Numbered from the stretch's first letter, positions 15,544 to 25,914 are shown. The stretch: 64,000 bases of DNA from Bacillus sp. FJAT-26390 (GCF_001682865.1 NZ_MAQX01000001.1:372001-436000), one strand, 5' to 3'. Numbers and translations: made by a program. The notes: a model not told the origin generated them from the sequence alone.

Positions 15544-16545
15544 TTGTACAAACAGACAAAAAAATATTGTACTTGGGTTATTTTTATTTTGTTGATTGGG
15601 TTGTTGGCAGGCTGTGCCTCGTCAAACTCCAATGTTGCAAGCGACAAAGCGGCAACGGAGTCAGCGCCAATGGAGGGCGCCAATGCTGAAAGCAGCAGTG
15701 AATCCATCGGGGATAAAGCTGCGACTGATACTGCCGTGACAACTGGAGGAGAAAGCGATACGGCTGCAGGCGGCGGCTTTTCTTCTGAGACTGCAGCGGG
15801 TGCAGAGGGCTTTAACCAGAAAATTATTTATACCGCTGCGTTAAGCATGCAGGTGGATGAGCTGGCAGAAGCCGCAGCTTCGCTTCGCAATGCGATTCAC
15901 CAAAGCGGCGGATATATTTTGCAATTTCAAGATACAAGGCATGAAGGGGAAATCGGTTCTACTTATACTATAAAAGTTCCGGCAGCCGGATTTATGTCAT
16001 TTATCGACCGGATCGAGCTTATCGAGCATAAAACATTTGAAAGAAATATCGGCGGCAAAGACGTATCGGATGAATATGTGGATCTTGAATCCAGGCTAAA
16101 GGCAAGGCAGCTAGTGGAGACAAGGCTGCTTGCGATGATGGATGGGGCTGTTAAAGCGGATGATCTATTGAAATTTTCAGCGCAGCTCTCGGAGGTACAG
16201 CTCGAAATTGAGCGCATCAAGGGACGAATTCGTTATTTGGATAATAACGTAGCCTTCTCTACTGTGGAGCTGCGCCTGTACCAAACAAACCAAGAGCTGA
16301 AAAAAGAAAATGTAGAGAAGCCGAGCTTGGGCGGCAGAATGTCAGATGCGATAACAGGCAGCACGAAGGTCGTATGGGATGCCATAAACCTATTGCTCAT
16401 TGTACTGGCGGGGGCAGTACCGGTGGCAGCAGTTATTGCAGTCATTGCTATACCTGCCGTTTGGATTTACCGGAGGAAGAAGAAGGTGACCAAGACGAAC
16501 AAAATGCCGAATTCAGATGAGGAAGGGCAGCCGCCAACCGTTTAA
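15544..16545 (+). CDS. DUF4349 domain lipoprotein
   Basis: A 333-residue predicted surface lipoprotein. The signal peptide ends in the lipobox LLAGC (Cys24). A low-complexity Ser/Ala/Thr/Glu/Gly linker follows up to about residue 90, then the DUF4349 domain (about 95-260), with YTAALSMQVDELAEAA, IGGKDVSDEYVDLESRLKA and a coiled-coil stretch EVQLEIERIKGRIRYLD. A membrane helix (about 282-308) and a basic tail with RRKKK close the protein. It is thus anchored at both ends. The TTG start lies 6 bases after GGGGGG. The function is unknown. It is monocistronic between two terminators. Confidence 0.82.
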   Translation: MYKQTKKYCTWVIFILLIGLLAGCASSNSNVASDKAATESAPMEGANAESSSESIGDKAATDTAVTTGGESDTAAGGGFSSETAAGAEGFNQKIIYTAALSMQVDELAEAAASLRNAIHQSGGYILQFQDTRHEGEIGSTYTIKVPAAGFMSFIDRIELIEHKTFERNIGGKDVSDEYVDLESRLKARQLVETRLLAMMDGAVKADDLLKFSAQLSEVQLEIERIKGRIRYLDNNVAFSTVELRLYQTNQELKKENVEKPSLGGRMSDAITGSTKVVWDAINLLLIVLAGAVPVAAVIAVIAIPAVWIYRRKKKVTKTNKMPNSDEEGQPPTV

Positions 16546-16580
16546 AGATTAAGAATCATTAATACTATGAAATATTTTAG

Positions 16581-16613
16581 AAAAATCCTGCTCTTGGAGC
16601 AGGATTTTTATTT
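16581..16613 (+). terminator. Terminator between the DUF4349 gene and mraZ
   Basis: AAAAATCCTGCTC pairs with GAGCAGGATTTTT around TTG and is followed by ATTTT. Confidence 0.9.
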
Positions 16614-16636
16614 TAGGTGGCGAACTATTGTATCTT

Positions 16637-16663
16637 AGTGGGGAAAAGTGGGGCAAAGTGGTG
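16637..16663 (+). promoter_or_regulatory. MraZ operator repeats
   Basis: Three direct repeats with a 10-bp period start at 16637, 16647 and 16657 (AGTGGGG, AGTGGGG, AGTGGTG), 29 bases before mraZ. MraZ of other bacteria binds arrays of short G-rich direct repeats with this helical period upstream of its own operon. Autoregulation of the dcw cluster from this site is therefore likely, though inferred. Confidence 0.75.
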
Positions 16664-16691
16664 GATACGGGGGAAGGGGTGGGTCGAAGTC

Positions 16692-17129
16692 ATGTTTATG
16701 GGTGAATATCAACATAGCATTGATGAGAAAGGCCGCATCATCATACCTTCGAAATTCCGCGAATCACTAGGAACCTCGTTCATTGCTACCCGCGGTTTAG
16801 ACAATTGCTTATTCGTATATCCCATGAGTGAGTGGAGCGTTTTGGAGCAAAAATTAAAATCATTGCCGCTAATGAAATCAGATGCGCGTGCTTTTACCCG
16901 GTTTTTCTTTTCCGGTGCTACCGAATGTGAGCTTGATAAACAGGGAAGGGTAAACATACCGGGCCATCTTCGCGAATATGCGAAGCTGGACAAAGATTGC
17001 ATGGTGCTAGGCGTCTCCAGCCGCGTAGAAATTTGGAGCAAACAGAACTGGGACGGCTATTATGAGCAGTCGGAGCAAACTTTCAACGAAATCGCTGAGA
17101 AGCTCGTCGATTTTGATTTCAACTTCTAG
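16692..17129 (+). CDS. mraZ: Transcriptional regulator MraZ
   Basis: MraZ is an AbrB-like DNA-binding protein that forms rings and controls the division and cell wall cluster it heads. The 145 residues hold two copies of the SpoVT/AbrB-like fold, the first with [13 protein letters not shown] (11-23) and the second with [15 protein letters not shown]. The ATG at 16692 gives the standard N-terminus [11 protein letters not shown]. The upstream in-frame ATG at 16617 would run through the operator repeats and is rejected. It is the first gene of the dcw cluster, followed 30 bases later by rsmH. Confidence 0.95.
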   Translation: MFMGEYQHSIDEKGRIIIPSKFRESLGTSFIATRGLDNCLFVYPMSEWSVLEQKLKSLPLMKSDARAFTRFFFSGATECELDKQGRVNIPGHLREYAKLDKDCMVLGVSSRVEIWSKQNWDGYYEQSEQTFNEIAEKLVDFDFNF

Positions 17130-17159
17130 AATGGACAACAAGAATGGGAGGGCTGAGGC

Positions 17160-18110
17160 GTGTTTCAGCATATTACAGTACTTTTGGAAGAAGCGGTTGA
17201 CGGTCTAGCTATTAAGCCGGACGGCATCTACGTCGATTGTACGCTTGGAGGGGCCGGGCATAGTGAGCTTATCGCGTCCCGATTAGGCGAAGGAGGGCGG
17301 TTAATCGCATTCGATCAGGATGACTGGGCGCTGGAAAATGCTCGCGTTAGGCTTGCTCCATATATGGATAAAGTAACGCTGGTAAGAAGCAATTTCCGTG
17401 ATTTAGAACAGGAGCTAAGAGGATGCGGCGTTCCTATGCAGGACGGCATCCCGCAGGTGGACGGCATTTTGTTCGATCTAGGCGTATCAAGCCCGCAGCT
17501 TGACGAGGCGGAGCGCGGCTTCAGCTACAATCATGACGCCCCGCTTGACATGCGCATGGATCGGGAGGGTGACCTCACGGCTCATGAAATCGTCAATACA
17601 TGGGATGAACGTGACATTTCCCGCATATTGGACCGCTACGGCGAAGAGAAGTTCGCCCGCTCCATCGCAAGAAACATTGTGAAAGCGCGAGAAAAGGCGC
17701 CAATCGAGAAAACAGGCGAGTTAGCCGAGCTAATCAAAATATCGATTCCGGCAGCAACTAGGCGTACGGGCGGACATCCGGCCAAGCGCTCCTTCCAAGC
17801 GCTACGCATCGCAGTAAATGATGAGCTAGGCGCAGAAGAAGAAGCACTGGAGCAGGCGATTCGCTGCTTAGCGCCCGGCGGCCGAGCATCCGTTATTACC
17901 TTCCATTCGTTGGAGGATCGCATCTGCAAGCAAATGTTCGCGAAGTTTGTGGAGAAATGTACTTGTCCACCCGACTTTCCGCTATGCGTTTGCGGCAACA
18001 GCGGGACGGTAAAATTAGTGAACCGCAAGCCGGTAGTGCCTTCCGAGAGAGAGCTTGAGCTTAATCCGCGCGCAAGGTCTGCAAAGCTTAGAGTAGCAGA
18101 AAAATTGTAA
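17160..18110 (+). CDS. rsmH: 16S rRNA N4-methylcytidine-1402 methyltransferase RsmH
   Basis: RsmH (MraW) methylates N4 of C1402 in the ribosomal decoding site, using SAM. The 316 residues begin [14 protein letters not shown] and carry the SAM motif [10 protein letters not shown] (25-34), the block [22 protein letters not shown] and the family-specific [10 protein letters not shown]. The cysteine-rich stretch [13 protein letters not shown] near 265 is present as in Firmicute homologues. The start is GTG with GGGAGGG upstream. It lies between mraZ and ftsL in the usual dcw order. Confidence 0.96.
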   Translation: MFQHITVLLEEAVDGLAIKPDGIYVDCTLGGAGHSELIASRLGEGGRLIAFDQDDWALENARVRLAPYMDKVTLVRSNFRDLEQELRGCGVPMQDGIPQVDGILFDLGVSSPQLDEAERGFSYNHDAPLDMRMDREGDLTAHEIVNTWDERDISRILDRYGEEKFARSIARNIVKAREKAPIEKTGELAELIKISIPAATRRTGGHPAKRSFQALRIAVNDELGAEEEALEQAIRCLAPGGRASVITFHSLEDRICKQMFAKFVEKCTCPPDFPLCVCGNSGTVKLVNRKPVVPSERELELNPRARSAKLRVAEKL

Positions 18111-18124
18111 GAGGGGGATTTGAA

Positions 18125-18535
18125 TTGGCGTATGTGAATGGCAATTTGGCGCTGCAACCTAAGCGGAAGCAGGATCAGCAAACCGTTATTAAAGAAACGA
18201 AACGATTGGTTAAAACTCGCAAATCCTTACCGGTTCAAGAAAAGCTGTTGTACATGTTCACCGTATTAATGTGCGTTGTAGTTGCTGGTGTCATTATTTT
18301 TCGCTACGCGCAAATCTATGATATGAACCTCGACATTAAGAAGCTGAACAGCGACTACCAAACGATGAACATTGAAATGGAAGATTTGAAGAAGCAGGTT
18401 GAAATGCTAAGCGATCCTGAACGCATCCGTAAGCTTGCCGAGTCGCAAGGAATGGTTAGCTCGCTTGAGGGCGGAATAACGGTAACGACTAACGACAAAG
18501 AGTTGAAAACGGCAATGAGTGATCAGGGTGAATGA
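18125..18535 (+). CDS. ftsL: Cell division protein FtsL
   Basis: FtsL is a bitopic divisome protein that pairs with DivIC and DivIB and helps activate septal wall synthesis. The 136 residues show a basic cytoplasmic part, one membrane helix (about 40-60) and an extracellular leucine-zipper-like coiled coil (DIKKLNSDYQTMNIEMEDLK) with the closing DPERIRKLAESQGM typical of FtsL/DivIC. The start is TTG after GAGGGGG. The stop overlaps the pbpB start by four bases, so translation is coupled. Sequence conservation is low in this family; the place between rsmH and the penicillin-binding protein settles the call. Confidence 0.88.
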   Translation: MAYVNGNLALQPKRKQDQQTVIKETKRLVKTRKSLPVQEKLLYMFTVLMCVVVAGVIIFRYAQIYDMNLDIKKLNSDYQTMNIEMEDLKKQVEMLSDPERIRKLAESQGMVSSLEGGITVTTNDKELKTAMSDQGE

Positions 18536-20859
18536 TGATGAAAAAGAGAATTAGATTGCGGACACTGTTGTTTGGAGGGGTAATGACCCTCCTTTTTCTC
18601 ATTTTAATAAGCAGAATCTATTTCGTGCAGGTGGTAGAGGGCGCGAAGTACTATGATCTGGCGAAGAAGAGATGGTCAGCTGCGGAAGAGATTGTCGCCA
18701 AACGCGGCACGATTGCCGATCGAGCGGGAAATGTGCTGGCGATGGACACGATCGCCTATAATGTCTCGGTTAATCCCAAATTGATTAATGAAGAGGATCT
18801 GACGGAGGATATTGTTGACGGCTTGAACGAAATACTTGGCATTTCGAAGGATGAGCTTCGGAAAAATGTAACCGCCAAAAAAGACGATGGTACATACGTG
18901 GTTAACCGGGAGGTGCGTAAAGGCGGCTGGCAGATCGACAAAACGCATGCCGATAAAATCAAAGAGTTTCGTGAGAAGTTGTCCAAAGAGAAGAAGGTGA
19001 CTGATGTCGGCATTGAATTGGCGGAAAGTTTGAAACGCTATTATCCTAGAAAAACTTTAGCTTCGCAGCTAGTTGGATATTTGGACCGGGAAGGCGCAGC
19101 GATGACTGGCGTAGAAGCTTTTTTCAACGATCAGCTAAGCGGCACTAACGGCTTTATAAAGTACGAGAAAGACGGAAAGCGCGTGCAGCTCGCTGGGGGC
19201 GATGTGGAATATCAGCCTGCCAAGGACGGCCAAAATATTAACTTGACTATCGATAACGATATTCAGTTCTACGCGGAGGAAGCTCTGCTGGATATTGTGA
19301 AAAAGTATGCGCCTAAGAGCGCGACGGTTATTGCAGCAGATCCGGATACGATGGAAATATTGGCCATGGCCAATACGCCGCAATATGATCCGAATGAATT
19401 TTGGAAAAACAATTCGAACTCCTATAATCATGCGATCAAATCCTTGTACGAGCCAGGTTCAACGTTCAAAATCGTAACATTGGCAGCGGCAGTGGAAGAA
19501 GGCGTATTTAATCCGGAGGAGATGTACAAATCAGGCCAGATTAAAATTAAAGGCATTCCAAAGCCTATTCGCGATATTAAGCGCGAGGGCTGGGGGACGA
19601 TCTCCTTTTTGGATGGCTTGAAATATTCCAGTAACGTTGCATTCGTCAAGCTGGGATATGAGAGATTAGGAGAGCAGAAGCTGAGAGATTATTATACGAA
19701 TTTCGGCTTCGGACAAAAAACGAACATACAGCTTGGCAGTGAGCTTACCGGCTCCATTCGCTTTCAGTACGCGAGCGAGATTGCGAATGCAACGTTCGGA
19801 CAAGGGGTATCCGTTACGCCGATCCAGCAAGTGGCAGCCGTTGCGGCTGTTGCGAATGGCGGCAAGCTCCTTCAACCGCAAATCGTTAAGAGCATCACGG
19901 ACCCGACAACCAAAACGACAAAGACAATCGAACCGAAGGTCGTTCGTCAGGTGATCTCGGAGGAAACATCGCGCAAGGTCGGCGAATATTTGGAGCAGGT
20001 AGTATCCGATCAAGAGAAGGGTACCGGTAAAAACGCCTATATCGAAGGCTATCGGGTTGCGGGAAAAACAGGTACAGCTCAGAAGGTAATCGACAATAAA
20101 TATTCCACAACAAAGTTCGTCGTTTCGTTTATCGGATACGCGCCTGTTGATGATCCTAAAATTGTCGTATATGTCGTTGTGGATGAACCCAATGACCCTA
20201 CCGTCGGTGGAGGAAGGGTTGCTGCTCCGGCGTTTAAGCAAATCGTGCTGAAGAGCTTGCGCAAAATGGGCGTAGCGCCTAATTACCCTACGCAGACGGA
20301 TGACGTGAAGAAGGAAGTTTCGATAACGGTTCCTAAAGTAACCGCGCTTCCTATTGCGCAGGCAAAGGCTGAATTAAAAGCAAAAGCGATGACGTTCGAA
20401 CAGGTTGGAAACGGAAAGACGGTCTTGCAGCAAATTCCAGCGGAAGGCTCATCCGTTCATCCGACTCAGAAAATCTATTTGATTACCGAGCAGAAAGAGA
20501 AGCTGGCAATTCCGGATTTGAAAGGCGTGTCGCTCCGTGACGCGCTGGAAATCACCTCGCTCATAGGCATACGCCTTATTCCGGATGGGGAAGGCTTTGT
20601 TGTATCCCAGAAGGAAGAGACGTTAAATAACGTAAGGGTATTGAGCGTCAAGCTCGCTCCGCCGCTTGGCGCAGACGGGCAAAAGGATACGGCAGGGCAA
20701 GACTCGGATGCCGAAGGGAAAGCAAATGAGGACGATGCAGATACCCCTCAGGGTGATTCCGAACCGGGCGGGAAAGCATCAGATGATGCCGCCAACTCTG
20801 GCGGAACGACGAATGCAAGCAGCAACGCCAGTACCAACAACAACGCCTCTGGCGAATAA
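18532..20859 (+). CDS. pbpB: Class B penicillin-binding protein with PASTA domains (division transpeptidase)
   Basis: Septal transpeptidase of the PBP2B/FtsI type, anchored by an N-terminal helix (about 11-31) and acting outside the membrane. The catalytic motifs are SxxK in PGSTFK (Ser310), SSN (366-368) and KTG (512-514). Two PASTA domains follow (about 600-730). The last 50 residues form an acidic Asp/Glu/Ser/Asn-rich low-complexity tail, unusual beside the usual PBP2B end. Three consecutive ATG codons make the exact start uncertain by up to two residues. It is the first of two tandem transpeptidase genes. The sporulation paralogue spoVD follows after 134 bases that contain a hairpin without a clear T-run (about 20877-20898). 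Confidence 0.92.
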   Translation: MMMKKRIRLRTLLFGGVMTLLFLILISRIYFVQVVEGAKYYDLAKKRWSAAEEIVAKRGTIADRAGNVLAMDTIAYNVSVNPKLINEEDLTEDIVDGLNEILGISKDELRKNVTAKKDDGTYVVNREVRKGGWQIDKTHADKIKEFREKLSKEKKVTDVGIELAESLKRYYPRKTLASQLVGYLDREGAAMTGVEAFFNDQLSGTNGFIKYEKDGKRVQLAGGDVEYQPAKDGQNINLTIDNDIQFYAEEALLDIVKKYAPKSATVIAADPDTMEILAMANTPQYDPNEFWKNNSNSYNHAIKSLYEPGSTFKIVTLAAAVEEGVFNPEEMYKSGQIKIKGIPKPIRDIKREGWGTISFLDGLKYSSNVAFVKLGYERLGEQKLRDYYTNFGFGQKTNIQLGSELTGSIRFQYASEIANATFGQGVSVTPIQQVAAVAAVANGGKLLQPQIVKSITDPTTKTTKTIEPKVVRQVISEETSRKVGEYLEQVVSDQEKGTGKNAYIEGYRVAGKTGTAQKVIDNKYSTTKFVVSFIGYAPVDDPKIVVYVVVDEPNDPTVGGGRVAAPAFKQIVLKSLRKMGVAPNYPTQTDDVKKEVSITVPKVTALPIAQAKAELKAKAMTFEQVGNGKTVLQQIPAEGSSVHPTQKIYLITEQKEKLAIPDLKGVSLRDALEITSLIGIRLIPDGEGFVVSQKEETLNNVRVLSVKLAPPLGADGQKDTAGQDSDAEGKANEDDADTPQGDSEPGGKASDDAANSGGTTNASSNASTNNNASGE

Positions 20860-20993
20860 GCAATAATTAAACACGGACGAAGGCGGCTGCCTTCGTCTAA
20901 AGCTTGTTCTATCCTTCGCTTGTCCCGAATAATCTGGGAATGAGCGTCATCGAGCGCTCCTTTCGAAACAGTCAAGCGGAGGGGGAACAAGTT

Positions 20994-22934
20994 GTGAAGG
21001 TATCCAATGTAACGGTCAGGCGACGTTTATTTATCGTACTTATATTGGCGGGAATTTCATTTCTCGCCTTATGTATCAGACTAAGCTATGTACAGTTGTG
21101 GCAAGGCGAGGAGCTGGCAGATAAAGCGGAGAACTCATGGCGGCGCGATATTCCGTACGTTGCTAAACGCGGAGAGATTGTCGACCGCAACGGGATACAG
21201 CTCGCCTACAACGTCAGCTCTCCAACTGTCTACGCGATTCCTGTGCAGATCAAAGATCAGCAGGCGGTTGCAGCCGCGCTTGCCCCGCTGCTCGACATGT
21301 CGCAGGAGACGCTCTTCAACAAGATCAAAAGAGGGAAAATGATCGTAAAGCTTGGGCCAGGCGGCCGAAAGATTACGATAGACAAGGCGGAACAAATCCG
21401 CGCGCTGGATCTTCCTGGCATCGTTGTTGCCGAAGATAACAAACGGTTTTATCCGTATGGCAGCCTTGCTGCGCATGTGCTCGGTTTTACGGGAATCGAC
21501 AATCAAGGCTTAACGGGCATTGAAGCCAAATACAATACCGAGCTTAGCGGCATCGGCGGCAGCGTATCTTTTTTGTCTGACGCAGCCGGCAGGCAAATGC
21601 CGAATTCGTCGGATACCTACGTCGAGCCGAAGGACGGGCTTACGATGCAGCTTACGATCGACAAGCAAATTCAGACCGTCATGGAGCGAGAGCTTGATCA
21701 AGCGATGACGAAGCTGCAGCCGGACGGCATTATCGCCATAGCGATGGACCCGAATAACGGAGAGATTCTCGGAATGGCAAGCCGTCCTACGTTCGAGCCG
21801 GATAAGTACCGCGAGGTGCCGACGGAGGTTTACAACCGCAACTTGCCGATTTGGATGACCTACGAGCCGGGCTCCACCTTTAAAATCATTACGCTTGCCG
21901 CTGCTCTGGAGGAGAAGAAGGTAGATTTGAAAAACGAACGCTTCTTCGATCCCGGCGCTATCGAGGTTGGCGGTGCAAGGCTCCGCTGCTGGAAGAAGGG
22001 CGGACATGGCAGCCAGACGTTTCTGGAGGTAGTTGAAAATTCATGCAACCCCGGCTTCGTAACCCTTGGCCAGCGGCTTGGCAAAGAGAAGCTGTTCGAT
22101 TATATTAAGAACTTCGGCTTTGGCACAAAGACAGGCATCGATATAGGCGGCGAGGAAAACGGGATTTTGTTCAAGCTCAGCCAGGTCGGACCGGTTGAGC
22201 TAGCCACGACAGCGTTCGGCCAAGGGGTGTCGGTTACGCCGATCCAGCAAATTACAGCGGTATCTGCCGCCATTAACGGCGGAACGCTATACAAGCCTCA
22301 TGTAGCGAAGTCTTGGATTAACCCAGAAACCGGCGCGACCGTAGAGACCGTCAAATCAGAGGCCGTGCGCAAGGTTATTTCGGAGGATACTTCGAAGCAA
22401 GTGCGCGAAGCGCTTGAGAGCGTAGTGGCGAAGGGAACCGGTAAAAATGCTTTCATCGACGGTTACCGCGTAGGCGGCAAGACGGGTACTGCGCAGAAGG
22501 TTATTAACGGCCGTTATTCACCGAATGAGCATATCGTTTCCTTCGTAGGATTTGCTCCGGCGGATGATCCGCAAATCGTTATTTACGTAGCGGTCGACAA
22601 TCCGCAGGGAATTCAGTTCGGGGGCGTTGTCGCAGCGCCGATCGTCCGCAATATTATGGAGGACGCATTGTCGATCTTGGAAGTGCCTTCCCGCGAGAAG
22701 CAGATCGACCGGATCTATAAGTACGGCGAAACTCCGATCGTGACGGTGCCTAATCTGGTGGGCAAAACCGTGTCGGATTTGTATGAGGATCTGAACATGA
22801 ATTTTAATCTAACGTCAGCAGGCTCGGGAAAAACGGTTATCAGGCAAGCTCCAGCTGCCGGAACCCGCGTTGACCGCGGTTCAACGATTCGGATCTATTT
22901 GGGCGAAGACGATAATATATCCCACTCCCATTGA
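20994..22934 (+). CDS. spoVD: Stage V sporulation transpeptidase SpoVD
   Basis: Class B penicillin-binding protein needed for spore cortex peptidoglycan, working with the SEDS protein SpoVE in the outer forespore membrane. The GTG at 20994 has GGAGGGGG 7 bases upstream and yields 646 residues, the normal SpoVD length. The longer frame starting 90 bases earlier lacks a ribosome site. Visible are one N-terminal membrane helix (about 11-29), Ser294 of PGSTFK, SCN (350-352), KTG (496-498) and a single C-terminal PASTA domain (about 580-640). The cysteine in the SxN motif also occurs in B. subtilis SpoVD, where cysteines are controlled by the thiol-disulfide protein StoA. Confidence 0.93.
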   Translation: MKVSNVTVRRRLFIVLILAGISFLALCIRLSYVQLWQGEELADKAENSWRRDIPYVAKRGEIVDRNGIQLAYNVSSPTVYAIPVQIKDQQAVAAALAPLLDMSQETLFNKIKRGKMIVKLGPGGRKITIDKAEQIRALDLPGIVVAEDNKRFYPYGSLAAHVLGFTGIDNQGLTGIEAKYNTELSGIGGSVSFLSDAAGRQMPNSSDTYVEPKDGLTMQLTIDKQIQTVMERELDQAMTKLQPDGIIAIAMDPNNGEILGMASRPTFEPDKYREVPTEVYNRNLPIWMTYEPGSTFKIITLAAALEEKKVDLKNERFFDPGAIEVGGARLRCWKKGGHGSQTFLEVVENSCNPGFVTLGQRLGKEKLFDYIKNFGFGTKTGIDIGGEENGILFKLSQVGPVELATTAFGQGVSVTPIQQITAVSAAINGGTLYKPHVAKSWINPETGATVETVKSEAVRKVISEDTSKQVREALESVVAKGTGKNAFIDGYRVGGKTGTAQKVINGRYSPNEHIVSFVGFAPADDPQIVIYVAVDNPQGIQFGGVVAAPIVRNIMEDALSILEVPSREKQIDRIYKYGETPIVTVPNLVGKTVSDLYEDLNMNFNLTSAGSGKTVIRQAPAAGTRVDRGSTIRIYLGEDDNISHSH

Positions 22935-23010
22935 CTATAATGGTAGTTAACGAGGGTGCTGAGGGCGGCATATCGATGCTCCGTCAGCGCTTAAGGGAGG
23001 AGTGGGGCAG

Positions 23011-24498
23011 ATGCGTTTAAAGGATGTTGCGGAGCTGCTTGCAACCGCGCGGCTCATGGGCGATGGGGAAACGGAATTAAGCGGCATCGAAACCGATTCA
23101 CGGAGCATCAGCGAGGGTCAATTGTTTATCTGCCTAAGAGGTCACACCGTTGATGGCCATTTGTTTGCGCCTCAAGCAGCCGCGGCCGGGGCTGCTGCGC
23201 TTATTGTGGAGCGGCCGCTTAATTTGTCGCTTCCGCAAATTGTAGTTAGGGATTGCAGGCTTGCAATGGCAGTCATCGCCAATCATTTTTACGAATATCC
23301 AAGCCACACGCTCAAATTAATCGGTGTCACGGGCACGAACGGCAAGACGACAACCACGTATTTGATTGAGCAAATTTTGAATGATCAGCATAAGCCAACC
23401 GGCGTGATCGGCACGATAGAGCGTCGTTACGCAGGGCTTTCGTTTCCGATGACGAGCACGACCCCCCAGACGCTGCAGCTGCAGCGTTATCTTGGGGAAA
23501 TGCGCGATGCGGGCACGAAGTATTGCGCAATGGAAGTATCGTCTCACGCGCTGGAGCAAGGCAGGGTGAAGGGCTGCCGTTTTCGGACGGCGGTGTTTAC
23601 GAATCTGACGCAGGACCATCTAGATTACCATGAAACGATGGATCGATATGCGGCAGTGAAAGGCTTGTTTTTTTCGAGGCTGGGCAATGAGTATACGGCT
23701 GAGGAGAGCGAGCGTTCCTATGCTGTTCTAAACGCGGATGACGCCGCTGCCGCAGAATACGCGGAGCTGACGGCATCGGAGGTGGTGACCTACGGGATCG
23801 ATAAGGAGGCGGATGTTCGCGCCTCGAATATTCGTATTACGGCGCAGGGAACTTCTTTCCATGTCCAAACCTTTCGGGGAGAGACGGACGTAACGCTTCA
23901 AATGGCGGGCAAGTTCAATGTATACAATGCGCTTGCCGCAATTAGCGCCGTGCTTCTTGAAGGGGTGGAGCTGGAGGCGATTGCACGCAGCTTAAGCGCG
24001 ATTCCCGGCGTTCCCGGACGCGTTGAGGCAGTTAATGCCGGGCAAGCGTTCGCCGTGATCGTCGATTACGCACATACGCCGGATGGTCTGGAAAATGTGC
24101 TGCGGGCGATCGAGCAGTTTGCCGAGCAGCGAATTATCTGCGTATTTGGCTGCGGAGGCGACCGGGATCGGTCGAAGAGGCCGCTAATGGGAAAAATTGC
24201 CGTTAAATATGCAGACTACGCGATTATTACTTCGGATAATCCGCGCACGGAGCCGCCGGAGCTTATACTTAAGGATATTGAGGATGGTCTTATTAAAGGT
24301 AAAATCGATCCTTCCACATATGAATTACTTGCCGACCGGAAGGCGGCAATTCAAAAAGCGGTTGAAATGGCAAGCCAAGGCGATGTAGTATTGATTGCGG
24401 GGAAAGGTCATGAAACCTACCAAGATATCAACGGAGTCAAATATCCTTTTGATGATCGAAAAGTAGCGAAAGAAGCGATAAGGGGAATCATACATTGA
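23011..24498 (+). CDS. murE: UDP-MurNAc-tripeptide synthetase MurE (meso-diaminopimelate adding)
   Basis: Adds the third stem-peptide residue to UDP-MurNAc-dipeptide using ATP, in the cytoplasm. The 495 residues carry the Mur ligase P-loop GTNGKTTT (108-115), the EVSSHAL block, LTQDHLDYH, and DNPR at 409-412. The DNPR motif marks meso-diaminopimelate rather than lysine as substrate, so the organism has DAP-type peptidoglycan. The ATG at 23011 is 10 bases after GGGAGG; a GTG at 23002 is too close to it. The stop overlaps the murF start. Confidence 0.95.
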   Translation: MRLKDVAELLATARLMGDGETELSGIETDSRSISEGQLFICLRGHTVDGHLFAPQAAAAGAAALIVERPLNLSLPQIVVRDCRLAMAVIANHFYEYPSHTLKLIGVTGTNGKTTTTYLIEQILNDQHKPTGVIGTIERRYAGLSFPMTSTTPQTLQLQRYLGEMRDAGTKYCAMEVSSHALEQGRVKGCRFRTAVFTNLTQDHLDYHETMDRYAAVKGLFFSRLGNEYTAEESERSYAVLNADDAAAAEYAELTASEVVTYGIDKEADVRASNIRITAQGTSFHVQTFRGETDVTLQMAGKFNVYNALAAISAVLLEGVELEAIARSLSAIPGVPGRVEAVNAGQAFAVIVDYAHTPDGLENVLRAIEQFAEQRIICVFGCGGDRDRSKRPLMGKIAVKYADYAIITSDNPRTEPPELILKDIEDGLIKGKIDPSTYELLADRKAAIQKAVEMASQGDVVLIAGKGHETYQDINGVKYPFDDRKVAKEAIRGIIH

Positions 24499-25910
24499 TT
24501 AAACGTACGATCAAGCAAATGGCCGAAATGAGCGGCGCAAGATGGAATGGAAGCAATAAGGAACTAATGATAACGGGTGTAACGACTGACTCGCGGCAGG
24601 CTGCTGCGGGCCAGTTGTTCATTCCGCTCGTTGGCGAGCAGTTCGACGGGCATGCCTATTTGGAGCAAGCCGTTCATAACGGAGCGGTAGCTGCGCTATG
24701 GCAGAAGGGGCGCGAGGTGCCGGAATCGATGTCCGACGTGCCTCTCCTCATCGTAGGGGATACGCTCGTTGCTTTGCAGCGGCTTGCGTCCGCCTACCGA
24801 AGCGAGTTAGTCGTGCGCGTCGTTGGGATAACGGGAAGCAACGGCAAAACAACGACAAAAGATATGACGGCTGCTATTCTCGGAACCTCTTATAAGGTTC
24901 ACAAGACGGAAGGCAACCTGAACAATCATATCGGCTTGCCGCTGACCGTGCTTCAGCTTGAGGAGGACACGGAGGTAGCCGTCCTTGAGATGGGCATGAG
25001 CGGCTTCGGCGAAATCGAGCTACTTACGAAGATAGCGCAGCCGGATGCCGCGATCATTACTAACGTTGGCGACGCCCACCTGCTGCATCTGGGCTCGCGC
25101 GCTGGCATTGCCAAAGCGAAGCTGGAAATCGCTCTCGGCTTAAGCGAGGATGGCTTGCTGCTTTATAACGGCGACGAGCCGCTGCTCGAAACCGAGCTTG
25201 AGCGCTCCGTGCTGCCGGCTGGCATCGTGCGCCGCACCTTTGGCTTAGCTGCGCATAATGAATGGTCCGCTGCCGACATCGTCATTGAATCGGAAGCCGC
25301 TTCGTTTACAGCGATTTATAACGGAACGCCAAGCGGAATCGGGACCGTGCGAATTCCTGTGCCCGGTCAGCATAATGTCAGCAACGCGCTTGCCGCGATC
25401 GCAATTGGACGCTTCTTCGGCGTTCCGGCTGCAAAGATCATCGAAGGCTTAAGCCACTTGAAGCTGACAGGCATGCGTATTCAGCCCGTACGAGCTTTTA
25501 ATGGCGCGATGCTTTTGAACGACGCCTATAACGCAAACCCTACAGCTGTTCGCGCGGCGATTGATCTTGTCGAGCAATTGGAAGGTTATACACGCAAATG
25601 GATCGTGCTTGGCGACATGCTGGAGCTCGGGCCGGATGAGCAGAAGATGCACTTCGATGTCGGAGCTTACATTACGCCTAGCAAAGCCGATGCGGTCCTT
25701 ACGTTCGGACCGGTCGCGCAGCATATCTCGCAGGGTGTGAAGTCGCAATTTCCAAGCGCTTCTGCGAATGATGCGATTCGTCATTTTGAAGAGAAAGATG
25801 AGCTTGTACAGTGGCTGCGCAATCAGCTTTTGCCAACGGACATCGTCCTTGTAAAAGGTTCGCGCGGCATGCGGATGGAACAGATTGTCCAAGCTTTGGA
25901 AGTGGGGTGA
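24495..25910 (+). CDS. murF: UDP-MurNAc-pentapeptide synthetase MurF
   Basis: Joins D-Ala-D-Ala to UDP-MurNAc-tripeptide, completing the pentapeptide precursor. The 471 residues show the P-loop [11 protein letters not shown] (from 114), the family block [15 protein letters not shown], and [13 protein letters not shown] in the C-terminal ligase region. The TTG start overlaps the murE stop by four bases, pointing to coupled translation. mraY follows within five bases. Confidence 0.95.
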   Translation: MIKRTIKQMAEMSGARWNGSNKELMITGVTTDSRQAAAGQLFIPLVGEQFDGHAYLEQAVHNGAVAALWQKGREVPESMSDVPLLIVGDTLVALQRLASAYRSELVVRVVGITGSNGKTTTKDMTAAILGTSYKVHKTEGNLNNHIGLPLTVLQLEEDTEVAVLEMGMSGFGEIELLTKIAQPDAAIITNVGDAHLLHLGSRAGIAKAKLEIALGLSEDGLLLYNGDEPLLETELERSVLPAGIVRRTFGLAAHNEWSAADIVIESEAASFTAIYNGTPSGIGTVRIPVPGQHNVSNALAAIAIGRFFGVPAAKIIEGLSHLKLTGMRIQPVRAFNGAMLLNDAYNANPTAVRAAIDLVEQLEGYTRKWIVLGDMLELGPDEQKMHFDVGAYITPSKADAVLTFGPVAQHISQGVKSQFPSASANDAIRHFEEKDELVQWLRNQLLPTDIVLVKGSRGMRMEQIVQALEVG

Positions 25911-25914
25911 GGAA

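Noticed and set aside
20877..20898. Terminator between pbpB and spoVD
   Set aside because: A clean 9-bp hairpin is present but no T-run follows, so readthrough is likely.
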